Source of the DNA: Rotaria macrura
Taxonomy: Eukaryota; Rotifera; Eurotatoria; Philodinida; Philodinidae
DNA: 64,000 nucleotides
Direction: 5' to 3'
Assembly (NCBI GenBank): GCA_900239685.1
Contig: OENT01000352.1
Span: 1 to 64,000 of the forward strand
Below are positions 48,806 through 59,966 of this stretch, in pieces. How positions within the stretch are numbered: position 1 is the stretch's first letter; each line of letters opens with the position of its first letter. The position numbers and the translations under genes are program-made. The notes under the pieces were generated by a model, which had not been told where the DNA came from, made no database searches, and saw only the letters and a program-made list of their open reading frames with translations.

Positions 48806-49390
48806 CTAAGCAAGCATTGTTTTGCACATTTCGTCAGCGATTGTTTTATCCGTTAAATGGGATAAAATTTTTAACGCGAATTCAATTTTTGTTGCTGGTC
48901 GTTGACATGCCAGTAAATGACGATTATTAATTTTGCTATAGACAACAGGTTGATCTTATTTAATTGATTTAAATTTAGTTTTCAGTGAATTACCTGTTTC
49001 AGGATAACATGTTAATGTGTATATTCATCAACATCATTTAAATGAGCACTCAATCAATAAGAATAGAACCGGCCTTTTGACAAGATGCAATCTATTCTGT
49101 ACTTTTACTGTCTAAATAATAGAAATGAAAATGTAACATTGTATTACTGCTGATTTATATGTGAGTTTTACATACCTCCAGGTATAATAACCGCATCGAA
49201 TTGCTGTCCTTGAACGTCGTCTATATATAAATCAGTTACTATTTGAATATTATTAGCACATGTGATTGTGTTTTTCAATGCTGCATAATTTAACGTCAAC
49301 CCCATCTCGTCATAGTACATCGACAGTTGTCAGTATTTCAATTTCTTCTGAGCCATTGGTCACGAACATCAACGAGCACTCTTAATAGAA
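48806..49390 (-). pseudogene. decayed DJ-1/PARK7-like pseudogene
   Basis: Fragments of a DJ-1 family protein appear in order on the minus strand. An N-terminal piece includes FVTNGSEEIEILTTVDVL, then an in-frame TGA (49310-49312) where an Arg codon is expected, then RDGVDVKLCSIE. A frame change leads to TCANNIQIVTDLYIDD and QFDAVIIPGG, which ends at a GTATGT donor near 49181. The middle of the protein, with the nucleophile-elbow cysteine, is not recognisable. Short remnants (LTCYPET, QPVVYSKINNRHLL) precede a C-terminal piece (ATKIEFALKILSHLTD) ending at TAG 48806-48808. A stop, a frameshift and a large internal loss make function very unlikely. It sits between the GNAT gene and GATAD2 on the same strand. 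Confidence 0.8.
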
Positions 49391-49407
49391 ACAGATATAT
49401 ATATGTA

Positions 49408-49441
49408 TACACACACACACACACACACACACAAGCGCGCA
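49408..49441. repeat. (CA)n microsatellite
   Basis: A run of about 12 CA units following a short TATA-rich tract, between the DJ-1-like pseudogene and GATAD2. Confidence 0.9.
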
Positions 49442-49670
49442 CATAAGTATCACATAATTCAATCTTTATCAAGTTGTTTCTTTTTTTTTAATACATAAGA
49501 TTATTTCTTTTTGCACCACAAAAGATACAGAGACACACGTAAGCAGAAAAAAAGAAAGAAGAAAAAACAAGAGTACAAATTATCCTAGAGAAAAAAAACA
49601 TGTTGTCAAAGTTTGAGATCATGCATACGCATAAATATAATTATTAATTTGTTTGTTTGTTGTTGTTTTT

Positions 49671-51212
49671 TTATTTCATATTAACTGTAGGAATTATTCG
49701 TCGTTTAGTTGCCGTTGGTCTCATATTAGCTGATGATGGCATGGGTGGATGTATATTAGAAGATGTATGAATACCACCTATTTGCTGGTGAAAAATTGGA
49801 CGAGATGGAACTGCTTGATGTTGCTGTTGTTGTGGCTGTCGTATAGCAGTCTTGGGCATTTTAACTAATTGATTCGTTTTCGTTTGTTGTGATAAAGCAG
49901 TAGATGAGCGAAACTGTTGAATTTGTTGTTGATGAGCAGGCATAGGTGTTTTATTGTGTGGCAATGATCGAATATTACTTGTTGGATTGAAATGTTGTTG
50001 AACGATAACGTTTGATTTTCGCGTTGCATTCGTTAAGGTTGTTGATTGTTGAGAAATTTTCGTAGCAAAATTTTGTGCTTGAGGTAAAGATGCTTTTGCT
50101 TTAACTTTTTGCTGATGATTGTATGATGGAATAGATGTTATTGGTTGAATGGTAGATGGTATTGAACGATTGTTAGTCGTTATTGCTTTTGATGTTGGCG
50201 TTGGTGATGGTATTGGTGTTGTTGTTGTTGTTTTTGCCGCCGTCGTCGTTGATGATGATGATGATGAACGAGATGCATTTTTCTGTTGTTGTTTAATGAG
50301 TGTTTGAAAAGTTTTTTCAATTTCTTTTTCTTGTTCCATGGCCGACACGAAAACATTTTTTAATAATGTTGAATGTTCAGATTTTGACGCACGTCGAATA
50401 ACTTGTTTCTTACAACGATCACATAAAATATTTGTTTGTTGATTATTATTTATATGCTTCCACCAACGTATCGTAAAGTCAGTACCACAATGCTCACATA
50501 TGTAAGGTTCATCGATTTGTGCACGATCGGTAAAACGTTGTGGCAAGCGTTGACGATCAGTTTGTAATTCATATAAACATTGTACAACATCTTCTAGACC
50601 AATATACGGTTGAAATTCTAGACTAGCTGGATTTGGTATGAATAATATATCTCGTAATAACGGTTTTGGCGAAGGAATATTCAACAAATCACGTTCAAGT
50701 TGTGTACGTAGAGCCTTTTTAGCTTGATTTTTACGTTCGTCAAGTGAATAGATCGTCGATGAAGGAGTTTTCGTCGGCAATGATGGAGGGATTTTCGTTG
50801 ATGATGGTGGATTTGTAGGGTTTGATGATTTACGTATAGCTGAGGTTGTTGCTTGTTGAAGAGCAGAACGTGATGATGAATGTGGCAATGAAGGATTATG
50901 CGTTGTTGTTGTTGTCGTTGTTGGTTTCGCTGCTGGAATACGGGTAGCTGTTGGATGAAAACCATTAGTTGTTGTTGTTATTGTTGTTGATGTTGATGAT
51001 GATGATGGTGATGATGATGATGATGATGGTACATTTGATCGTGTTACTAACTGTTGACATGAACGTAATTTTTTTAATATAACTAAATTCGCTTCTTCAT
51101 TCCGTAATTCTTGTATGATTGAATGAAGTTTGAAACGTTTTAGTGAACGTATATTTATTTCATCAATTGAACTATTGGTTGATGCAGGAGACAATGGTCG
51201 CTTGTTCGACAT
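49671..51212 (-). CDS. GATAD2: p66/GATAD2-type NuRD corepressor
   Basis: A single coding exon, 513 aa. The N-terminus begins MSNKRPLSP and contains a helical stretch (about 25-55) in the position of CR1. A second conserved block around 195-235 (IPSPKPLLRDILFIPNP) precedes a GATA-like zinc finger, CEHCGTDFTIRWWKH then LCDRCKKQ, followed by a helix with EHSTLLKNVFVSAMEQEKEI. This order matches GATAD2A/B, subunits of the NuRD remodelling and deacetylase complex that bridge MBD and CHD4. The rest is Thr/Ser/Gln/Pro-rich low complexity from triplet expansion. The coding part has no intron, unlike most neighbours; a 5' UTR intron is suggested by AATTTCAG just before the ATG. Confidence 0.93.
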   Translation of the reverse strand: MSNKRPLSPASTNSSIDEINIRSLKRFKLHSIIQELRNEEANLVILKKLRSCQQLVTRSNVPSSSSSSPSSSSTSTTITTTTNGFHPTATRIPAAKPTTTTTTTHNPSLPHSSSRSALQQATTSAIRKSSNPTNPPSSTKIPPSLPTKTPSSTIYSLDERKNQAKKALRTQLERDLLNIPSPKPLLRDILFIPNPASLEFQPYIGLEDVVQCLYELQTDRQRLPQRFTDRAQIDEPYICEHCGTDFTIRWWKHINNNQQTNILCDRCKKQVIRRASKSEHSTLLKNVFVSAMEQEKEIEKTFQTLIKQQQKNASRSSSSSSTTTAAKTTTTTPIPSPTPTSKAITTNNRSIPSTIQPITSIPSYNHQQKVKAKASLPQAQNFATKISQQSTTLTNATRKSNVIVQQHFNPTSNIRSLPHNKTPMPAHQQQIQQFRSSTALSQQTKTNQLVKMPKTAIRQPQQQQHQAVPSRPIFHQQIGGIHTSSNIHPPMPSSANMRPTATKRRIIPTVNMK

Positions 51213-53217
51213 ATTATTTTATCTGAAATTCTTTTCGTTATTGAGTATCGACATTAGTGAAAATGATAATCATTTTTATCTGTACGTATAAATACATGCA
51301 TGTATTCACAAGACACGAGAAAGAAAATAATTTATACTGGTACATACCATGCATTCATTGAACGTATGAAAATATTTGATTAATTGATTGTTGTAGTGAA
51401 ATCGGTGTTAGCATGATATATCTGAAATAAAAGATTCTGTATTGTGGTTTTGATAATAAAAAATGTCAGATATTTATTTGTACATAAATATACAAATAGA
51501 TTTGGTCATGTTCTGTTATTTTTCCAATGATAATATTATAACCACGTAACAGTACCTGTATTGTGATCGTGTGTGCAGTACAGCAACAGTAGGAGAGCAA
51601 ACAAGAAGGGCAAAACTTAATGGGGCCGCTACCAGTCAGCTAAAGGGGGTAAGCAACCCTTCATCTCCTTCTATCATCCCTCAATACGGAATTTCGTTCT
51701 TTCTTTCTTCTCTCTCTCTCACTTTCCGTCGTCATTGCCGCCACCTCGGTCAAACCCGAGTTTCTTGTTTACTGACGACCGAAGGTATTTGGCTCTAATA
51801 CAGAAAGTAAGGAATAAGAAGAATAAAAAAAAGGACATTGCAAGTCTTTCACCATCATCGATGATTCAATTTGAAAGTTATGAAAAACTCGAATTCCTCA
51901 ATAACAAACGCATAAACACACACCTACCTTGTAGAGTTAAAAAAAAGAAAGTAGTTTTGTGATGATGGCAATAAAGAAGCCAACATTCACATACACCTAC
52001 GCATAGAGGCAAACACAGAAAAAAGATCGACGTAGACAGAAGTCTAAATAGAGAATAGTCGAGTGAAGAAACAGAATACGATGACGAATATAAGGGTCTC
52101 GTTGAATATGCGAGCGACTCCGTGCAGAGAAATGTGATGATTTGTTTCCTCAAGCGTGCAAAAAAAGAAAAAAAAAGGAGAAAGTAGACAGGCCGAATAT
52201 AGACTATGAACATCGATTGTACAGAAGTATACATTTGTATATGTATAAAGGTCTACGTAACTACAAGACATTAGAAAACAAACGATCTCAACAACGATTC
52301 CCATGCTTCGGCTAATTAGATTTGGATCTTAAACCTCATTTATGCAATGATATAAATTCTCAATTAATATTCTGTCCATTATTTATTAAACAAATTAATC
52401 TTATATTTTGTCCCCCCCCAAAAACATAACGCACAAACACACACAAAAGTTCTACGAATTTATTCAAATATGGATATAATCAGTTCATCAAATAGTTGAA
52501 TAGATTATCAAATGACGATACATACTCTTCTCGATGGATACAAAAGCGAACTACGATCATGTGCACTCTGAATTGGCTGGCTCGTTTACTTGCCTATACT
52601 CTCGCAAGATGGAAAATGGATGGTGATGGGAGGGGAGAAGAACGCAAAAGAGAACATGCCGTGTCGAACGCCGACTACAAACGACGCCTGTTTCAACAAA
52701 ACGATTGACCTCTTGCTGTCGACAAGAAAAGAATAAGAAGAAAGAAGAAACGCGAATATAATCATAGTTACTAGTCTGTTGAAATCTCTAGATCTCGAAT
52801 AATTTTTCATTTACTTATCAATTATCGAAGAGATATCATTGAACTATAATACGAACTGATTCATAACGAAAATAGAAAGAAAGAACAATTAAGATTAAAA
52901 AAAGAACAAGAAAAAACCGAATGGAAAAATTGAATTTTATCGATTCGATCTTTTTTCATTAAAATAAAAAATACAGAAGATAAATAACAACTTATCCGAA
53001 AAAAAATGTTAAATCCTTCGTACAGAGGGCGGAAGAACGAAGAAAGAAAGAGAAAGGAAAAAATGACGATTGGAAGATCATCGATCCAGTTGTCTGTACG
53101 ATAAAAATCTACGAATAGACTTGTGGCGGCGCCTTGACATGTTAGAAGATAGGAACATACAGAACAGAACAACAAGAATTTGATTTTGTAAACATTCGTT
53201 TCCCACCCAAAAAACAA
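51213..53217. other. divergent spacer between GATAD2 and a plus-strand gene
   Basis: About 2 kb with no coding signal. The block at about 51565-51790 is less AT-rich than the surroundings and lies upstream of GATAD2 (minus), so it may hold promoter or first-exon sequence. A C-run lies at 52410-52418. Purine-rich tracts fill much of 52840-53080. Confidence 0.45.
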
Positions 53218-53811
53218 ATGTCTGAACCACCGCTACCCAGCGCTCATCGACAACTTTTATTTGCGAAGTATAGACCATATCTAACAACACCGTTCTTTTT
53301 TGGATTTTCAGCACATGTTCTTACACCCTCATCGTTTCCTCGGTTTGATACTTTCATCAAAAAGTTAAGAATATGAAATTCATTCTATTCCGTTCGTTAG
53401 GCTTCTTGGCCCTCGTGTCGATTTACCGTTAACGAATACACTTTGGCTGGGATCTCATATTGGTATTACAATGTATTTATACACTTCCAAGCATTTGCGA
53501 AGTATTCATACATTTGAACGTTTACTATATAGGTTAGCTACTCTAATCCACACATAAATATTTATAGGAGTACCTTTCGAATCATTACAAGTTATTCAAT
53601 TATGTTTTTTAATAGTATTTATGGTTCAGCGATGTTCAACTTTGGCACAGTTTTAGTTATGACGATCGTTCGAACAATATTTCCTGACAAAGAAATCCTT
53701 CGTTTAGGAACAGGCTTATCAATAAGTGGAGCTCTATTATTGATTGGACAACGATATGTTCATTATATCGATGAAGTATTTGATGCCGTTAGATTCCGTA
53801 CAATAAAATGA
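53218..53811 (+). CDS. small multi-pass membrane protein, unknown (157 aa)
   Basis: Three exons: 53218-53363, 53401-53532, 53616-53811; introns are 37 and 83 bp, and phases agree. The first intron is unusually short but its removal keeps the frame and gives continuous sequence. The protein has three candidate hydrophobic spans: around 25-40 (TTPFFFGFSAHVL), 65-75 (LWLGSHIGITMYL) and two more near 95-135 (FNFGTVLVMTIV; LSISGALLLIGQRYV). No cleavable signal peptide is obvious. I recognise no family; the length and topology would suit a small organelle or endomembrane protein. Its stop is 207 bp from that of the next gene on the minus strand. Confidence 0.75.
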
Positions 53812-54018
53812 TTACACAACAACTCAATAATCATGGCATTGATGTTAATCCTAGTGTTTTTAGCTAATCTCGGTAGACATACACATCGTACCCTTACTGA
53901 TAGTTTTTGGTATGACATATTAGATCATCTCTTTTTTAAATTATCTATATTTCATTTTATAATTTTTAAGTTTAAAAAAGTGCTTGTTTTTTGTTTTTTT
54001 TCGTTCGCTTGTTTTATT

Positions 54019-55189
54019 TTATACGAGTATTGAATCATTTACAAAAGTAATACGTTTATCGGTATTAGGATGAGGTTGAATGGATGCTTCATTATCACTG
54101 TCATTACCGTGTACAGTTGAAACATTTTCAAAAAAATATGGATCTGGATCACAATGAAGACTAAAAGGTGATGTAAGTGCGCGAGGGAAATATTGTGAAA
54201 TAATTGTAGGTTTTTCGTCTTTGATTGCTAGCCTTATTAGATTTTGATTAACATGATACGCGTGACTATTATCATAATCATCGACTATACTTGATATATT
54301 GTTTGATTGAAGAGTTTGATGAACATTAGGTCTAATACTATTGTTTATTTTGCCCATTTGAAATGGATTTTCTAGTTTTAATGATAAGTTCTGATGAAGT
54401 TGTGGCAGTTGTTGCAGATTATTTGGTAAAGATCGCTCGCGTACAATAAAACGAGAACTAAATGGTTGCTTTAATTTTAGATTTGCTTGCCGTTTATGTT
54501 TCTTTTCGTTTTTGCTATCGTCGTCAATAGGTTTATCGGAGGTGCTAGTGATAGTTTTATTACTAAATACTTTTGAAGTATTATCAGGTGATGTCTCACT
54601 TGACGTTGAATGAAGATCTATAAATAGAAATGATTTTAATTGTTGAGCATCGAGTATCGCGGGTTGAAACGTATGTAAATCATTTAAATAAGCGTCAATT
54701 ATTGATTGCTGTATACGACGTGAGGGTATTCTGTCAACTGATAAAATTTGATCAGGTTCATGCCGATTAGTGAATAAATGTTCCGTTGATCGAATTGAAT
54801 AAACCGATGTTGGCGTCATTGACATTGGTACAATCGATTGTTGGTTGTTATGTGTAGATGATCGTTTTCGATGTTTATCCCTATGCCTTTGTTGATCTTT
54901 AAAATTTTGATCTTGTCGCGGATGACATCGATAACAAATTATAATAATGGTTATTACTAAAGTAACCGTAAGAACAGATATAATACATAAGAGAGCGATG
55001 AATGATGGCTCAGAATTAAAAGATGAGGATGAACTAGTAGCTTGTAAAATTTTCCGACCATAGTGTGATTGAGACCCTTCTAGAATTAGTGAAAGTGAAC
55101 GTTCATTGATATAAATATCAGTCCTTACCGTTAAATATATTATTCATCATGAATGATTGCTGCTGAATATTGTGAGAATGAATATTCAT
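54019..55189 (-). CDS. single-pass membrane protein with Ser/Asn-rich tail (373 aa)
   Basis: Two exons on the minus strand: 55129-55189 and 54019-55079, with a 49-bp intron (GTAAGG..TCTAG) and matching phase. The first in-frame ATG gives a short polar N-terminus of about 50 residues, with no signal peptide. A strong transmembrane segment follows (FIALLCIISVLTVTLVIT and then several Ile), with basic residues after it (CYRCHPR, HRDKHRKR). Positive-inside rules therefore place the long C-terminal region (about 290 aa) in the cytosol. That region has no recognised domain; it is Ser/Asn/Gln-rich with a basic patch. It could instead be the remaining end of a longer receptor whose upstream exons I did not find. 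A stop precedes the chosen ATG in frame. Confidence 0.72.
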
Positions 55190-57795
55190 CCACAAAACAT
55201 GAAAAATGATTTGATTTTAAGTTGAAAGAGAAACATACGGAGACATATATAAACATAAATTTGCTCATGAAGGCTTTCTTGTTATTTCAAAAACCGGCTA
55301 GCAAGATGAATCGATTCAACAGTAAAGCTGTTACTTATTTTCATCTAGATATATATGTTCAAGGGTAAGATAATCAAAATTTTGAGACAAACAATATTAT
55401 ATAAAGGCTTGTTTAAATCAAAGAAGTAAGTATCCCATCGATTCACCTCGACGTACAAATCAGTTCATAAAGATTCTTAAAATACTAGAAAGAAAGTGAG
55501 TTACAATCAACATTTCATGTTTACATTACTGTATAATGTGCTGAGGTAGAGAAAAAAATGTACAAGAAAGAATACTATTTATGTACGCATTCAATGAACA
55601 AGCATTTACGAAAAATCAAACGTTATGAAGAAGTCTATCAAGAGCCTTTTATGTTCAATATTCAACCTTGTTATTGAATGAACAGCTCCGTGAAATCACT
55701 TCTCTTTCTGTTCATCTCACACTTCGTAGAAGAGTAAATAAATGAAAAAGCTGGCATGTTATCTAATCATACATTGTATCGAATCAATTTTCTTCTCTAT
55801 GGATGGATATGAATGAGATTGAAACTGACATTAGAAAATAAAATTGTTCCAATCGGAATCAAATGTCATGCTTCAATAGTTTTGGTGGATTAACTTGTAT
55901 AGTATATGACTCAGAGTTTAAAATGCGAGTGTATAACACTTACTTTGACGATTGATCGTAAATACGTGTTTTTTTTATTTTAGTCAAGATTGAAGCTAGT
56001 CTAAGAAAAACTTTATTACATCACATATTTACACGATGATTGCACAGTTGTCTAAATTAAACTCATTAAAAAAAAACATAAATCAATAGATCATCGATTG
56101 AATTAAAGTAAGTTGACCGTGTGACAATCATATGATAATAGAAGAAAACTCTAGATCACATCGTACTGAAATTAGGCTCATAAATTGTTGTTCTTGTATT
56201 AGGCTGATTCTAAAGAGACATTCTATAGATCGATATGAATTCAATAAAATTTTTCTCAAAATTGAGTTTCGAGCATAAACTCATCAAAAAGAAACGTTTC
56301 TCTGTAGTTCTCGTCGTCAAATATCATGTAAAATAGTTTAATGACTAACAACAAACTTTGTATCTATGTGTTTGCATAGCGAAGAAATTTTTTCATTTAT
56401 TTAATCATTTTTTACTTGAAGCAATTGCCATTCGATCGTTCTTCGTGATGTATTGTCAAAGCATCTGTTTTTGTTTGGTTTTACAGTCATCATTTGTCGA
56501 AAAAAGAGCGCTTTGGTTGATTTCTACGGAAAGACTATGTCATCGTTATTGATAAACAAATACAAAAATCAACAGATCACAATAAAAAGTTTCAATCATA
56601 GTAACCAAATCCATGATGAGGTTATTCAAAGTTGCCTGAAATCGATATTACTTTTTTAAGTGTCAAAAGATGAACGTTACTATGACAAGTCGATACGTTG
56701 ACAGGTTTATATTGATGGATATTCTCAGTCGAATTTCCGATTCTATCATATAAATTGATGAAAAACATTTTCACTCGAAATTCGGTCATAGAAAATCTCA
56801 ACGATTCTTTAGTCTTATTAGCAAGTGTTTCAAATGAAATGAAATACAAACAATTTAACCAAATCAAAATTGGTTTTTTTACATATGATGAAAGATTGTT
56901 TAGTAACTATGCCAAGTCAAAAATAAAATATGATATGGGTTTATGGGAATGCTTTCCAATATAATATGAAAAGTTCTTGATCGTTTAGCAATGATGCAAT
57001 ACCTTAGTTTGACTAAGAACTCTATTCTGCGTAGCATTTGAAATTCACAGTTAAAAGGCATTTGTTTAGAGGTAACCAGACACAGTGGATAACATCTGTT
57101 GATTGAAATACATATTTCTACAAGTAAAATAGCTGGACAAGAGTTCTTCTATGAATAGTGTGTTCCTCTTCTACAGCCAACTTCATGAGCTAAAAGGAGG
57201 AAAACACATACGTAGTTTCGAAATAAAAGTATTTTAGTAACATCTATTTCCCCCTTGCTTACGAGTTAAGTTAGAAAATGATGTGTCGCTTTTCGAAATG
57301 TTTTGATGAGACGTAATCTGTAAAGAAGAAAGAACCTCGCATTCATTCCTACCATGTTGAGATTTCAATTAGAAAAAATGAGCGTACGATTCAAACGCAT
57401 CTCAGAAAATCTAGAACTCTAACCTGTTGACTTAAAATATTACGAATAAATTCATTTGCCAATGAATTTATACCAGGAATATCTATCAAGCAAGGGATAA
57501 GTTTTCTTAAAATTAATAAACATGATACGTATGTTGCAATCGTAAATATTGCTGGACTTCTTCTCGATCACAGTTGCCTTCCACTAACTAGTGACTAAGC
57601 TAAAAAACGAGGTCCGATTTCGATATAATCCTACGCTAAATAATAAGAATTTGCGTCTCAACAAAATCCCTTAATAATCCTTCGAGGTAAATCACGACCA
57701 GAGCCAACAGAGCGTGCTTAATCGACTTTCTCTAAACTTCCTTTCAATTAAATAGATCGAAAGCGCAATTAATTCTAGTTTTTTGCCCCGAACCA

Positions 57796-58111
57796 CCCCA
57801 GGTCAAGCAGAACGATCCGTAAACGGTCGTATGCGATGAAAATACGGCCCGTTACGACATCGTATTATCTCGTTTTAACATGGCCAGTAATACGGCCGTA
57901 TGTTCTATAGAATACGATAGTATTACGCTGTCTTTACGAGGGTTTTACGGCGTATATACGGTGTCCGTATACGTCCGTAATACGGGTCATGTTAAAACGC
58001 CATAATACAGCTTAAAACGGTCGGTCGTTTAACCCTGGAAAACGATGTAAAAACGATCGTTTACGATACTGTTACGGCTGTTTACGGTAGTCTGTTTTGA
58101 TCGACCTGGGG
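57796..58111. mobile_element. 316-bp CpG-rich MITE dense in TACGG/CCGTA
   Basis: Ends are CCCCAGGTC and GACCTGGGG, with imperfect pairing continuing inward (GTAAACGG against CTGTTTACGG). At least eleven copies of TACGG or its complement CCGTA occur in about 300 bp, as do the related ATACGGCCGTA and AAACGATCGTTT palindromes. The stretch is markedly richer in CpG than its AT-rich surroundings. There is no coding frame. Confidence 0.8.
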
Positions 58112-59536
58112 CAGCTCCACAACACAGATTGCTGATGAGATACTCGATTTTTAAACACAATACCGATTTCTTTTATTAGAAATTTGGGATCGATTACTTT
58201 TTAATATTGGAACGTGCCATTTTCGAATCGCTCAGTATAGACATACGATATTTTCAGCACAAGTAAAATTTTTATCAGCTACAAAACACGCAAGTCCGAA
58301 CACTAGATTTCGCTGTGTTATCAAGTTAAAGATGCCGCTAGCAGTAGTATTTCACCATTTATCATCTCCTGCATAATCCAGTTGAAAACGCTCTAACTTT
58401 CAGGGTAGATACCTGAAGCACGGAACTCTAAAACGGTAAAAGAAAAACTTTGGACTTTTGTGAGGAACGCGAGATATTCAGTTTTTACTGAAATTTTGCA
58501 TCGTTTACGTTTTTTCAATTCCAATTTTCGTAAAACTTTCTCAACAAAACTCGATGTAACTTAGTTTCTGTACCTTCTTTTTTTATCCTGAATTCAACTG
58601 TATTTTGTAAATAATCCTCGATTTCATTTTAGAACAGTGAAGCTACCCATGTTAAGAGTTGTGACAAAAATCAGATTAAAATCGGTTATTTGATTAAAGT
58701 GTGAGTTCTAATCGATTATGATACCACTATTTTTACTCGATTTGAATTTGAATTCACTGCGTTAAAGTCAGATTTCATTTAATTTTAACTTTTTAAAACA
58801 ATTTAATCGATGATTAATCAGTCTGCCCATGTAAGCACGATCGGTCGTGCTCAATCAAGGCTGTCGGACTCTGATCATTCTGAGATATGCTAGAGAGGGA
58901 ACGTTGTTGAGTTTTAGGGGAAACCAAGTAAAAACATATTCAATTGCTGATGTTTTATAACGATTTTACCTGCAGGCCTAAAAATAAAGGTGCCTCTTTC
59001 GAAGCAGTTTACATGGGTTTATATCTCAAGAACGAATGACCCGATCTAGGTAAAATTGAGGCGACGGACAGTTTACATCAAGCAGTTACTTTGTTGTTGA
59101 ATTCAGCTGTGTGGCTGTTCCAGATCTCATGTGAGAAATTACACGAATCTAAAGTTTTCAGGAAAATGATGATTTTGGATTCGTCAGACTGCCATAGAGA
59201 GATGGCCGGTCGAAACTAACACTGTTGGGGTTTCTTGCCTAGTCGGGGTACGATACAGTTATGTCACAATTGGGCAGCTTTTTGTTGGAAATTTTCAGTA
59301 CTTCTATTCGCACTGAGTGATAGCGACAACTTTTATACAGACCATACTTCAGTTCGTCTAGAAATGAACAGCCAGTTCCAGCAATAGACATCAAATTTAA
59401 CTTAACATATGATCGTCTACTGATTTTTTGAAAAGAATCCATTCCTAAATGCAAAAGTTTTGTTGATAGATTCTCAGCTTCCTTCACTTCTACTGACAGT
59501 GTTTCACTAATGAATTATATAAGAAAAAACAAGAAT

Positions 59537-59966
59537 GTTACCTTTTGGCCACAACCGGCCGTAACGGTACAAACATGTAAAAAAATTGATCTTTTTTCTA
59601 CTTAAAGGAGTTCGATGGTTTATATACTATTTCTTAATCCATACCATAAAACTAGAACAAGGATTATGTTTCTACATCTNNNNNNNNNNNNNNNNNNNNN
59701 NNNNNNNNNNNNNNNNNNNNNNNNNNNNNNNNNNNNNNNNNNNNNNNNNNNNNNNNNNNNNNNNNNNNNNNNNNNNNNNNNNNNNNNNNNNNNNNNNNNN
59801 NNNNNNNNNNNNNNNNNNNNNNNAGATGTAGAAACATAATCCTTGTTCTAGTTTTATGGTATGGATTAAGAAATAGTATATAAACCATCGAACTCCTTTA
59901 AGTAGAAAAAAGATCAATTTTTTTACATGTTTGTACCGTTACGGCCGGATGTAACCAAAAGGTAAC
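59537..59966. repeat. 143-bp inverted arms flanking a 144-bp N gap
   Basis: Arms 59537-59679 and 59824-59966 are reverse complements except at a few bases near the tips (CCACAA against TTACAT). The unknown bases 59680-59823 sit exactly at the centre. Either a foldback element's core could not be assembled, or the join is an artefact in which one arm was read from both sides. The outer bases are GTTACCTTTTGG and its complement. Confidence 0.85.

Noticed and set aside
52044-53314. Several Phe/Leu/Ser-rich minus-strand frames
   Set aside because: They translate the complement of purine-rich tracts; overlapping in different frames with no motif or splice structure.
59586-59917. Frames running through the N gap
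   Set aside because: They consist mostly of unknown residues and mirror each other because of the palindrome.
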